DNA of 34,521 bases from an uncultured Bacillota bacterium (lineage in GTDB: Bacteria > Bacillota > Clostridia > Christensenellales > Borkfalkiaceae): the NCBI GenBank assembly GCA_949287105.1, contig CASEFE010000013.1, forward strand, positions 1 to 34,521, read 5' to 3'. Below, piece after piece: positions 24,490 through 33,027 of this stretch (the first letter of the stretch is position 1; every line of letters starts with the position of its first letter). Both the position numbers and the translations under genes were made by a program. Below the pieces are notes generated by a model that worked only from the letters and a program-made list of their open reading frames with translations, was not told where the DNA came from and did not search any database.

Positions 24490-26058
24490 TTATTTCCCTG
24501 CGTTCACAAGCGCCTGATATGTTCCAAAGTTGTCTCTGAAATATTCGTAAATATAATCATACCAGCCCTTGGCATCCAGATAGTCTTCTTTCACGCTTGT
24601 TCCCATGCGTTTTTCCATAAAATACTGATCGTTGTTAAACCCTAATTCCGTCATGAAAAAGAGCGGATTGTCCGAAAACAGGTCGTTGATATAGGTACAT
24701 TTTTCACCGATTTTTGCCGCATCTTTCTGATACTGCGATCCTTTCGATGTGTCTAATGTTTCCGAATTGAAAGGCAATGTACAACCGGTCGTATCAAAAT
24801 AAATCTGAAGTGCTTCATCCGATGCCAAGAACAATAAAAACTCTTTGGCCACCGTCTTTGCATTCGAAAATGCAGGTATAACGACCTGGTGCGATGAACC
24901 TTCCGTATTGTTATAGGAACGAATTTTTTTCAGCTCCGCAAAATCCGCATCGCTTACATCCGCAGGCTTTGCCGCATCATTGTCGATCGCATTGATCACT
25001 TCAATCAATTTTTCTTCCGAACGTACTGTCTCAAAACGGAATGTCGAAGTATCTCCGTCTACATAGATAACATCGCTCACGACCGGCACTTTGAATAAAC
25101 CGATATCCCCGGTGATTCCGATGTTCTTCATCTCTTGTTCCGCCCAGTCCCCCGTCGGCATCATGCAAACTTTTTTCTGATTCATCATCAACGCCATCTG
25201 TGACTGCGTGTGCGAAGTCGTCATTGCATCCTTTGCACTGTTTCCATCTTTCGCGTTGACATATTCGTGTACCAATGAATATGCTTTCAGACGCGCATAC
25301 GATTTGAATACTTCCGCGGATTCCTGACCGTACTGGTCGATACAATTATAAAAATCTTCCGCTTCCTGATCAGACGCCAACTGTCTCCACCAAGGAATCG
25401 CCATATATTCCCAATAAGATGCACCGCCTGCCCATTGGAAAGGCGCGTATCCGAGTCCTTTCATTTGCTCGCAAAGAGCACTCAGCTGATTTGTCGTCAC
25501 CGGAATCGTCCAGTTGTTATCACTGAAATGCTTGCGATTATACATAACGCCCGCCACACCGGACGCCCAGTTTACAGCATAATATTTGCCGTTCATCATG
25601 CAATTCTCGCGAAACGAAGCGTTGATCTTATCTTTGAAATAGACATCTTCTCCGTATACCTTGGAATTGTAAACACCCGTCAGATCTTCCAACGCACAGT
25701 CACCGCTCCAATCCTGTTGCACAAAATTAGCTCCTTCATATACGACTGTTTTATAGTTCAATGCTGCCATAAACATGTCCGAAGGTTCCAAAACAGGCCC
25801 CATACGAATCTGGTCGTAAACTCCCTTATACACCATCTGCGCGTTCGGCGTGATGGTTACCGTATATCCTTTGTCTGCATTGATCTCTTCAAATCTCTTT
25901 GCAACTGCTTTCATTCCATCCACGCCATATCCGCCGAGATACATCTGGATTACCAGATCCGTCTCTTCATTGCGAACTGTTCCCGCAAGATTGCATCCCG
26001 CCAGGCACCCGGCACACGCCAGCACCAAGGCAATACACAGAGTCACTAATTTTTTCAT
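24490..26058 (-). CDS. ABC transporter sugar-binding lipoprotein
   Basis: The extracellular solute-binding protein of the importer. It has 522 residues with a textbook lipobox (CLAGC, Cys22). The family 1 (carbohydrate) fold is shown by VIQMYLGGYGVDGMKAVAKRFEEIN at its start, PFQWAGGASYWEYMA, and a closing AKEFLLFLASDEALQIYFDTTG helix. It is longer than a typical maltose-type protein, as is common for Clostridia oligosaccharide binders. It follows the second permease by 21 bases and precedes the GH123-like gene by two. The ligand is likely an oligosaccharide released by the surface enzymes. Confidence 0.93.
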   Translation of the reverse strand: MKKLVTLCIALVLACAGCLAGCNLAGTVRNEETDLVIQMYLGGYGVDGMKAVAKRFEEINADKGYTVTITPNAQMVYKGVYDQIRMGPVLEPSDMFMAALNYKTVVYEGANFVQQDWSGDCALEDLTGVYNSKVYGEDVYFKDKINASFRENCMMNGKYYAVNWASGVAGVMYNRKHFSDNNWTIPVTTNQLSALCEQMKGLGYAPFQWAGGASYWEYMAIPWWRQLASDQEAEDFYNCIDQYGQESAEVFKSYARLKAYSLVHEYVNAKDGNSAKDAMTTSHTQSQMALMMNQKKVCMMPTGDWAEQEMKNIGITGDIGLFKVPVVSDVIYVDGDTSTFRFETVRSEEKLIEVINAIDNDAAKPADVSDADFAELKKIRSYNNTEGSSHQVVIPAFSNAKTVAKEFLLFLASDEALQIYFDTTGCTLPFNSETLDTSKGSQYQKDAAKIGEKCTYINDLFSDNPLFFMTELGFNNDQYFMEKRMGTSVKEDYLDAKGWYDYIYEYFRDNFGTYQALVNAGK

Positions 26059-26079
26059 TTTGTTTCTCCTTTTTTTTAT

Positions 26080-26964
26080 TTATCCTTTCAACCCACCCAT
26101 CGATACGCTCGTCATGATCTTATCCTGGAAAATCATGAAAATCACAAAGATAGGCAGAGCAGATAGCAACACTACCGCAAAATACAGCGGTTTATTGTTC
26201 ATTGTCAAAGATGAAGTCTGTAACAGATAAAGTCCGGTTGCCAATGTGGGATAATCACGCAAATAAATATACGGTGTAAAATAATCGTTCCACATTCCGA
26301 TACAACCGATAACAGCCATCGCCGAAATGATCGGTACTGCCTGCGGTATCATCACACGCAGAAACACTGTCCAATGCCCTCCGCCATCGATAAATACCGC
26401 TTCTGCATAAGACCATGAAATATTCTTAAAAAAGCTGTAATAAATCAGCAATGCGCTTGATCCGATACACCCCGCCGCCGTCAACAGCATGGCCGGCGAA
26501 TTGGTGATTCCTATTTTGTTGTACAAAGAATACTGTGAAGGAAATGCACCGACAACCGAAATCGTCATAACCACAAGACTGAACGCATGCAGAAATTTTC
26601 CGACACGGAAATGATACTTCGACAAGCCGTATGCCATCATCAGAGTTACTATTGTGTTGACCAACACCGATCCGAACATCCACCAGATACTGTTGATGAT
26701 CATCCCTATAATGCCAACCGATTCCAACGGATTGCTTTTCTGTACGCGCAATGTGGAAATAGCTGTATTCCAGTTGGAAAATAACCATTTTTCCGGCAAT
26801 GAAAAGGAATCCAGCAAAAACTCGCCCGGCTCTTTGAGCGAATTCAAAAATGCCCACAGATACGGATATAACAACGTGATCGACCACAAAAACAAAATCG
26901 GAAACACGATGCAGCTGACTATGATTTCCTGTGTGGATTTTATATTTTTTTCTTTCACTTTCAT
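26080..26964 (-). CDS. carbohydrate ABC transporter permease, MalG type
   Basis: An integral membrane permease of 294 residues with about six membrane segments (first at about 15-38, then about 95-115, 125-143, 155-178, 208-228 and 260-280). The EAA loop that contacts the ATPase is at about 188-209 (EAVFIDGGGHWTVFLRVMIP), and the C-terminus ends in MGGLKG as is usual for MalG/UgpE proteins. It forms the channel with the partner permease encoded 15 bases upstream. No ATPase gene is present in the window, so a shared MsmK-type ATPase elsewhere is presumed. Confidence 0.95.
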   Translation of the reverse strand: MKVKEKNIKSTQEIIVSCIVFPILFLWSITLLYPYLWAFLNSLKEPGEFLLDSFSLPEKWLFSNWNTAISTLRVQKSNPLESVGIIGMIINSIWWMFGSVLVNTIVTLMMAYGLSKYHFRVGKFLHAFSLVVMTISVVGAFPSQYSLYNKIGITNSPAMLLTAAGCIGSSALLIYYSFFKNISWSYAEAVFIDGGGHWTVFLRVMIPQAVPIISAMAVIGCIGMWNDYFTPYIYLRDYPTLATGLYLLQTSSLTMNNKPLYFAVVLLSALPIFVIFMIFQDKIMTSVSMGGLKG

Positions 26965-26978
26965 GTTCTGCCTTCTCC

Positions 26979-27872
26979 TTAAAATTCCACATCCAGATCA
27001 ACTTTATTGACCAACCACCGCGCAAACAACGTAATCGGTATGCTGACAAACGTAAAACATATACCGACCGCAGCTCCGTAATTCAAATTCGGATTAACGA
27101 TCGTCTTATCGTAAAACCAATACCCTAACGTATATGTTTCATATTGTCCCTGCGTCATCAACAGAATAGGACCATCCGCCGTAAATATGCCGACAACCGC
27201 CAACAAGACTATAACCGACAGCGTAGGCCACATGAGAGGCAACACGATCTTTACAAGTTCACCAAAATAGCCGATCCCGTCCAACTTCGCGCTCTCAACT
27301 ATTTCCGCCGGAGTTCTCGACATGGTTCCGCTATAAATAACCATATTGCTTGCAAGCCCTAACCAACAGATATAAATAAGAACGGATTTGAACGCATACT
27401 TCGTACTGTCAAAAAACAGAATGGGCGAAGATGATCCCGTCATCTGCATGAGCAGGTTAGATATTGGACCATTCAGAATTTCTTTGTACAGCGTAACCAG
27501 CACGACGCTCGAAATAATGCTGGGAAGAAAAAATACAATTCGCAGATATTTATAGCAAAGTATTTTTTTATAAAGAAAATAAGAAAACAACACGCTCAAC
27601 GGCAACAAAATCAAAATATTTAACCCGAATATTATCAGCGTGTTCCCTATTCCTTCCAGAAGCTTATTGTTCGCGCCGGTATTTGAAAGTTCTTGGAAAA
27701 ACAATTTAAAATAATCTAATGTTGCTCCGTTTCTCCCTTGAAACGCAAGCGCAAAGGAGTTCAAATTGACTCCGATCCAAAAAACGCAAAAATGGATGAT
27801 CGGTATAATGATCATCACGAAGAAAAATCCGGCTTCTCTTAATGTCTTTTTGTTTATCTTTTTCAATGGCAT
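26979..27872 (-). CDS. carbohydrate ABC transporter permease, MalF type
   Basis: The first gene of the nine-gene operon: a permease of about 297 residues with six predicted membrane segments. Its EAA loop is ESAKLDGIGYFGELVKIVLP in the second half. The start is set at ATG 27872 (MPLKKINKKT) because AGAGGTGA lies upstream at 11 bases; an in-frame GTG 15 bases earlier sits inside that site. It pairs with the MalG-type permease that follows. It is the lead gene behind the promoter at 27971-28000. Confidence 0.93.
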   Translation of the reverse strand: MPLKKINKKTLREAGFFFVMIIIPIIHFCVFWIGVNLNSFALAFQGRNGATLDYFKLFFQELSNTGANNKLLEGIGNTLIIFGLNILILLPLSVLFSYFLYKKILCYKYLRIVFFLPSIISSVVLVTLYKEILNGPISNLLMQMTGSSSPILFFDSTKYAFKSVLIYICWLGLASNMVIYSGTMSRTPAEIVESAKLDGIGYFGELVKIVLPLMWPTLSVIVLLAVVGIFTADGPILLMTQGQYETYTLGYWFYDKTIVNPNLNYGAAVGICFTFVSIPITLFARWLVNKVDLDVEF

Positions 27873-27970
27873 AATGACCCAAATCACCTCTCGTTTTCAT
27901 TTGATCTTGTCTGTATTTTAGCACTCTTTCCGTTCCAATTAAATAGGAAATGTTCTGTTCTTTATGGTAA

Positions 27971-28000
27971 ATTGTATCATAATTTGCTTTGATTTCTCAA
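27971..28000 (-). promoter_or_regulatory. promoter of the nine-gene importer operon
   Basis: On the minus strand TTGAGA at 27995-28000, an 18-base spacer and TACAAT at 27971-27976, with TG one base before the -10 box. The leader to the start at 27872 is about 90 bases. Confidence 0.72.
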
Positions 28001-28047
28001 AAAAATTGCCCAATCTTTCCTCGGATATTAAGCCTGGCGGCTTTTTT

Positions 28048-28075
28048 TTGTATTTATAAATAAACAGCATATACT
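28048..28075 (+). promoter_or_regulatory. candidate promoter of the plus-strand GH123-like pair
   Basis: TTGTAT at 28048-28053, a 16-base spacer and TATACT at 28070-28075. The match is moderate. An alternative -10 box (TAGAAT at about 28153-28158) has no good -35 box, so the start point is uncertain. Confidence 0.35.
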
Positions 28076-28163
28076 CTGCCCCCTTGCATTTTAGATTTAA
28101 TCCCCTAAAAAAATCGGAGAATTTACCATAGATTCTGTCCTCTCTTTTCAGTTAGAATAGAAA

Positions 28164-28212
28164 TAAGGCATAGCCTTAAAATTCTACCCTTTGAAAGGGA
28201 AAAAACAGGAGG
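28164..28212 (+). promoter_or_regulatory. leader hairpins and strong RBS before the GH123-like gene
   Basis: TAAGGCATAGCCTTA at 28164-28178 and CCCTTTGAAAGGG at 28187-28199 are small perfect hairpins, followed by AGGAGG at 28207-28212, six bases before the ATG at 28219. They may protect the leader from nucleases. Confidence 0.45.
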
Positions 28213-28218
28213 TAAAAA

Positions 28219-30021
28219 ATGATCAAAAAAATTCTTTGCATGCTGATTGCAGGGCTTTTAGCGCTGTCTGTCGTTGCATGCAATGATAGCCCCGAAAAAA
28301 AGCCGGTTACTCCGCCTACTCCCGATCCCGATGAACAGATCGATGCGGAAATCTGGACATTGCCTTCCTCCGTCAAAGTATTGCGAGAAGAAGACTGCTC
28401 CCAATATTACACGGAGAATGCAACCCTGAATTACTCCATTGCAAAAAACGAATATGAAAGCATGCAGCTGATGATTTCGCCGGACGAAGATGTCTCTTCA
28501 TACAGTTTGAAAGTTTCCGAGCTCAAAGGCGCAAACAACGCTGTGATTCCCGTCGAAAACATCGAAGTATACAACGAATTTTATGTATACATAAAGAGAG
28601 GTACCGCCCCCAATTCTACACGGCCTGCCGGCTGGTATCCCGATGCGCTTATACCGCAGGAGCTTTCTGCCCAGTACAATGAAAATATGATCGCCGCCGG
28701 TGACAATCAGGGTATATGGATCACCATCAAAACCGATAAGGATACACCCGCCGGCGTTTACAACGGTTCGTTCACACTCACAGTTGACAACATAAGCGAA
28801 GAAATACCCGTTGTCGTAAACGTCATGGATTTTATCGTACCCGATGAAGTTCATGCAAGAAATTCGTTTTATCTTTTCCAGGATGAACTTTCCAACGGAC
28901 AATTCGATAATACCGTTGAAACGTATCAAAATTATGTAGACTACTTCCTTGATTACAGAATCAGTACAACAGAAATTGCTTCCTTGAACTACAATATCGA
29001 AGATTGGGTGGAGCAAGTCAAAAAATATGCAGCTGATCCGCGCGTGACATCCTATAATGTTCACGGTACAGGCCATCAAGGAATGACTCTATTCCAAGCT
29101 TTGATCGAAAATTCAACGCCCGAACTGAATTTGCTTGACAAAGCTTTCTTCTACTTATTTGATGAACCCTACACCATGATGGAAACGGCAACACAATCCT
29201 ATTACGATAAAATTGATGAATTGATTGCTTTGGCTGATTCTTACACCGATGAAGAACTTGCTTCCTATGGACTGACCAAAGAAGATATTGAAGGCGTAGA
29301 AGTACTCATTACATTAACTGCCAGCATCAATACGATCGAAGGACTTCGAACCTATTGCGCATTGGCCAGCGATTTTGATACGGAAGAGCAACGGGAAACG
29401 TATGAAAATTACCGCCAAAACGCCTATACCGGTAAAAACGATGAACTTGCCGGCACGGATTACGGAACCACATGGTGGTACGTTTGCGTTCACCCCTATG
29501 ATCCCTACCCGAACCTCAATATCGACATGGATCTTTCTGCTGCTCGTGTTCTGAGCTGGATGCAATACGACTATGATATTGAAGGCTTGGTTTATTGGGG
29601 GACTGCCACATACTTTTCCACCGCAACCCGATTCGATACGGACGGCCAGAAACCGGTCAATGTTTATGAACAGGCAGACGGGGTTTTTGCCGGTGCAAAC
29701 GGAGACGGTTATCTTGTATACCCCGGTGCAAAGTATGGTACCGATGAGCCGATCCCCACTATGCGCTTAATGGAACTGCGCGACGGCTTTGAAGAATATG
29801 AATATCTTTACCTCTTAGAAAATTTGGTAAACAGCGCTCTGGAAGAAAACGACCTGACCGGAAACTTTGATGACATCATGGCCGATATTTTCGCAACTCT
29901 CTATACGGGCGCGATCCCTGAACAGGATCATACTCTTGTATTGCAAGCTCGCAAATCGGTTGCGGATATGATCATCGCCATTCAGAACGATTCGTCTTCA
30001 ATCAAAAATTATTTGAAATAA
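28219..30021 (+). CDS. GH123-like (DUF4091) lipoprotein, short form
   Basis: A 600-residue surface lipoprotein (Cys21 in SVVAC). A Pro-rich linker at about 27-38 is followed by the beta-sandwich at about 40-208 and the GH123-type barrel at about 212-590. The Asp315-Glu316 pair in FYLFDEPYTMME matches the catalytic pair, and TDYGTTWWYVCVHPYDPY is shared almost exactly with the 836-residue paralogue across the promoter region. It ends where the barrel ends and lacks the paralogue's C-terminal CBM-like module; a separate CBM-like lipoprotein gene follows after 16 bases. The pair looks like a duplicated module that has diverged, perhaps to act on a related linkage. The beta-N-acetylhexosaminidase role is inferred from the family. 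Confidence 0.87.
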   Translation: MIKKILCMLIAGLLALSVVACNDSPEKKPVTPPTPDPDEQIDAEIWTLPSSVKVLREEDCSQYYTENATLNYSIAKNEYESMQLMISPDEDVSSYSLKVSELKGANNAVIPVENIEVYNEFYVYIKRGTAPNSTRPAGWYPDALIPQELSAQYNENMIAAGDNQGIWITIKTDKDTPAGVYNGSFTLTVDNISEEIPVVVNVMDFIVPDEVHARNSFYLFQDELSNGQFDNTVETYQNYVDYFLDYRISTTEIASLNYNIEDWVEQVKKYAADPRVTSYNVHGTGHQGMTLFQALIENSTPELNLLDKAFFYLFDEPYTMMETATQSYYDKIDELIALADSYTDEELASYGLTKEDIEGVEVLITLTASINTIEGLRTYCALASDFDTEEQRETYENYRQNAYTGKNDELAGTDYGTTWWYVCVHPYDPYPNLNIDMDLSAARVLSWMQYDYDIEGLVYWGTATYFSTATRFDTDGQKPVNVYEQADGVFAGANGDGYLVYPGAKYGTDEPIPTMRLMELRDGFEEYEYLYLLENLVNSALEENDLTGNFDDIMADIFATLYTGAIPEQDHTLVLQARKSVADMIIAIQNDSSSIKNYLK

Positions 30022-30037
30022 CAGGAGGATAAATAAA

Positions 30038-31279
30038 ATGAAAAAATATAGGTTTTTTGTTCTCTTGCTCAGTGCTTTTATGACTTTTTCGACCCTGTTC
30101 TTTTCCGCCTGCAACACAAAGCAAACAAAAGAAAATACGAACAGGCAACCTGAAATAACGGATATTGTTTCCGTTCAACCTAATCCGAAAACACCGCAGA
30201 ACGAAACCGATCGCACATTGCTCACCAGTTTCGAAACATACGATGAAGTCGTAAATATGCGGCTGCTCAATTCATTCGGAAAAGCGCAAATATCCTCCGA
30301 CCACGCTACAGAGGGGTCCCATTCTTTCAAGCTGACAGTCAATGGCAACTATATCACTCAGGCACACCCGACTATTGCTATTCCCACAAAGACAGAGTAT
30401 ATCGAAAAAACAGATTTTACGGATGTTGACAAAATTTATTTGGACGTTTATAACGCCAATGATTCTGAACAAACGGTTTATTTCAGTTATTTGTTGAAAA
30501 AAAATGCAGCCACCGCACCCAGCAGTGAAACGGCTTGTACTATCGGAGCAAATCAGTCCGCAACTTTGACTTTTGAACTGAATCGTGATCTTATGAACTA
30601 TTTCGTAGATCTTGAAAATGTGCTTTTCGTCCGCATTTCTTTTGACTGCGCTTCCGAATATATGCAGCCCTATCGCAATTTCTATATCGACAATCTGCGT
30701 TATTCCACCACTACCGACCCGATCGATGATTCTGTCAATTTAAGAAAAGAAGACGAAATCGAATCTTGCGACAGTGCTGATTTCCTGATGGCTTGGTCGA
30801 ATATAAATCAATATACATATGCACCTTCCGTTATATCTTTCAACAAAGACAGCCGTTATATCAAAGAAGGCACAGGTTCTTTCCGCGTGAACAACGTTCC
30901 GAATACCGGAGTAACGGGTACCGGCCCTACTTATAATGTCGGTTGGAAAATCAATCCCAAAGTATCTGATATGCGCGATTACTACTCGTACAGCTTCTGG
31001 ATTTACAACGATTGTGACCAAACTTTAAAACTTCGTGCTTCTTACCACTATTCTACCGGCGTCAATTATCCTACACAAGGATCCGAAGAGCTTGACCTCA
31101 AACCCAACGACTGGACTTATGTGGAAGTCACAACCGAACATCTTTTGGCAAACGGAGTGAACCCGAAAAACTTTAACTGGCTGAGCATCTCCGTTTGGGT
31201 TCCGAGAACAGTTCCTTACTCTTTCTACTTTGATGCAGTTTATCTCAATAAAACTCCTTCAGAGCATAAAGAATTTTAA
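30038..31279 (+). CDS. lipoprotein with two CBM-like modules, paralogue
   Basis: A 413-residue exported lipoprotein (Cys25 in FFSAC) with a Thr, Asn and Gln-rich linker at about 26-62. Two beta-sandwich modules follow: about 65-235 (SFETYDEVVNMRLLNSFG to FYIDNLRYSTT) and about 250-410 (DFLMAWSNINQYTY to FYFDAVYLNK). It matches the protein at 20859-21962 module by module, with a longer linker and small insertions. CAGGAGG precedes the start. It is the second gene of a two-gene operon ending at the terminator at 31344-31381. Glycan binding beside the short GH123-like enzyme is inferred. Confidence 0.85.
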   Translation: MKKYRFFVLLLSAFMTFSTLFFSACNTKQTKENTNRQPEITDIVSVQPNPKTPQNETDRTLLTSFETYDEVVNMRLLNSFGKAQISSDHATEGSHSFKLTVNGNYITQAHPTIAIPTKTEYIEKTDFTDVDKIYLDVYNANDSEQTVYFSYLLKKNAATAPSSETACTIGANQSATLTFELNRDLMNYFVDLENVLFVRISFDCASEYMQPYRNFYIDNLRYSTTTDPIDDSVNLRKEDEIESCDSADFLMAWSNINQYTYAPSVISFNKDSRYIKEGTGSFRVNNVPNTGVTGTGPTYNVGWKINPKVSDMRDYYSYSFWIYNDCDQTLKLRASYHYSTGVNYPTQGSEELDLKPNDWTYVEVTTEHLLANGVNPKNFNWLSISVWVPRTVPYSFYFDAVYLNKTPSEHKEF

Positions 31280-31337
31280 TTATCCGAACAGATTCTTTCA
31301 ATTCGATTGAATAGAAGCGATTATGCTTTCTTAATAA

Positions 31338-31390
31338 CAAAAAACAGCCCCGCCTGTGCTCATTTGCACCGGCGGGGCTGTTCTTCTTTG
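31338..31390. terminator. bidirectional terminator between convergent operons
   Basis: ACAGCCCCGCC at 31344-31354 pairs with GGCGGGGCTGT at 31371-31381, with an inner GTGC/GCAC stem. On the minus strand it is followed by TTTTTTGTTATT, on the plus strand by the weaker TCTTCTTTG. It can end both the lipoprotein pair and the marR-MATE operon. The rest of the gap 31280-31560 shows nothing else. Confidence 0.85.
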
Positions 31391-31560
31391 AAGAATTTTC
31401 TACGGCCTTATTTTGATTGATAAAAATCATTTTCCCTGTTTTTTAGTACACCAGCAAAAAATCCTCTTAAATTTCAATCACCGAATCGTAATTAACGCTC
31501 CTGTTTCTGCTCTGTTACTGCATCTTCTGATACTTAAAACTTTTCTGTCCGTAAAATTTT

Positions 31561-33027
31561 TTATATATTTTGCCCACCGGTCAATGTCGTTTCATCATAA
31601 CCTTTTATAATCTTATTCATACGCATTTTCCGAAGGAATCTGCGGAACTGAAAGAAAAATAAAACGACTGTAAATGTCACCGCTATTACATCCGCAATCG
31701 GTTCCGCCATAAATACTGCCGTTGCCTTATCCGAAACAAAGATAGCAGGCATAATGTAAATAAGCGGAATCAACAAAACAAATTTTCGAACTACGGCAAC
31801 GATCACCGATGCCAATGCGTTGCCCATAGCCGTAAATGTCATCTGACATGCCATCTGTATTCCGAATAATAACGCTCCGGCCATATAGATGCGCAACGCT
31901 CTTTCTGTATATTTGATCAACTCTGTCACTGGCGTAAACATCATGGCAAAAATTTGCGGTACAGCCATGACTATTGCCCATAACAAAACCGAATAGCATA
32001 CACTGACGATCAAAAGCAATTTATACGCTTTTTTTACACGCTCCGCCTTGCCCGCCCCATAATTATAGCTGATGATCGGTTGCGCTCCCTGCCCTAACCC
32101 TTGCAAAGGTAACATTGCAAACTGCATGACACTGGATAAAATCGTCATCGCTCCAACCGCAATATCTCCCCCATAATTTTGCAGCGATGAATCAAAACAA
32201 ATCAAAATAATACTTTCACTGGATTGCATGACAAATGTTGAAAATCCAAGTAAAAGGCAAGGAACAATCAATTTCGCATTCAAAACAAAATATTTGATTT
32301 TTATTTTCAAATATGTTTTTTTCCCAAATAGAAATACCAGAACCCAGACACAAGATGCCGCTTGCGATAGAATCGTTGCCAAGGCTGCACCCTTTACTCC
32401 CATTCCGAATCCATAAATAAACAGCGGATCAAGAGCTATGTTCGCCACCGCGCCGATCAATACAGAAAACATTCCCGTGCCGGCAAAGCCCTGCGCCGTG
32501 ATAAAAGCATTCATGCCCAATGTTATCTGTACAAATATCGTTCCGATTGCATAAATATTCATGTAATCGGTCGCATAACCGATCGTATCTTCACTGGCGC
32601 CGAACCACCATAAAAATTGCTCGTTCCAAAGCAGCAAAATCACCGTCAATAAAACAGATATGATCATCTGCACAACAAAACAATTCCCCAATGTTTTTTC
32701 CGCCGACTGCATATCCCCCTTTCCCATAAAAATGGAAGCACGCGGCGCTCCTCCGTTGGCAATGAGCGCCGCAAATGCAGATACAAGCAATATCAATGGC
32801 AAACATACTCCCAAACCGGTCAACGCCATCTGCCCTTCTTTCGGAATATGCCCGATATAAATACGATCGACAATATTATACAGCATATTGATAAGCTGCG
32901 CCACAACTGTAGGTAGTGCCAATTTTAACAACAACCTGCCAACAGGTTCTTTTCCTAAAAACTCTTTCTCATCTTTTTCAGATACTTCTAAGCTCTGATC
33001 TTCTTTCAAGCGCCCATGTTCAGTCAT
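31561..33027 (-). CDS. MATE family multidrug efflux transporter
   Basis: An integral membrane antiporter of 488 residues with about twelve membrane segments, which exports drugs or metabolites using a Na+ or H+ gradient. Family features include the N-terminal PVGRLLLKLALPTVVAQLIN helix, NIVDRIYIGHIP, the gap at ALTGLGVCLPL, and GQGAQPIISYNYGAG in the second half, which is the well-conserved MATE motif. Its ATG overlaps the MarR gene stop by four bases, so the pair is translationally coupled. Its substrate is not known and it has no evident tie to the glycan locus. Confidence 0.95.
   Translation of the reverse strand: MTEHGRLKEDQSLEVSEKDEKEFLGKEPVGRLLLKLALPTVVAQLINMLYNIVDRIYIGHIPKEGQMALTGLGVCLPLILLVSAFAALIANGGAPRASIFMGKGDMQSAEKTLGNCFVVQMIISVLLTVILLLWNEQFLWWFGASEDTIGYATDYMNIYAIGTIFVQITLGMNAFITAQGFAGTGMFSVLIGAVANIALDPLFIYGFGMGVKGAALATILSQAASCVWVLVFLFGKKTYLKIKIKYFVLNAKLIVPCLLLGFSTFVMQSSESIILICFDSSLQNYGGDIAVGAMTILSSVMQFAMLPLQGLGQGAQPIISYNYGAGKAERVKKAYKLLLIVSVCYSVLLWAIVMAVPQIFAMMFTPVTELIKYTERALRIYMAGALLFGIQMACQMTFTAMGNALASVIVAVVRKFVLLIPLIYIMPAIFVSDKATAVFMAEPIADVIAVTFTVVLFFFQFRRFLRKMRMNKIIKGYDETTLTGGQNI

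Larger units (their letters stand above)
27961..28132. repeat. mirrored 13-bp element AATTTACCATARA
   Basis: On the minus strand AATTTACCATAAA occupies 27961-27973, and on the plus strand AATTTACCATAGA occupies 28120-28132, a 12 of 13 match in opposite orientation. The minus copy begins inside the importer -10 box and covers the transcription start. Each copy reads in the direction of the operon it precedes, as expected for a shared operator. Confidence 0.45.
27873..28218. other. divergent regulatory region between importer operon and GH123-like pair
   Basis: These 346 bases hold no gene. They contain a minus-strand promoter for the importer operon, a weaker candidate plus-strand promoter, a 13-bp element repeated in opposite orientation at 27961-27973 and 28120-28132, a small AGCC/GGCT hairpin followed by a T-run near 28030-28049, and two small hairpins before the plus-strand ribosome site. 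The region is the main control point for the surface and import functions. Confidence 0.75.

Noticed and set aside
26426..27049. 207-codon minus-strand frame overlapping both permease genes
   Set aside because: It is an out-of-frame shadow of two clear permeases with EAA loops in the other frame.
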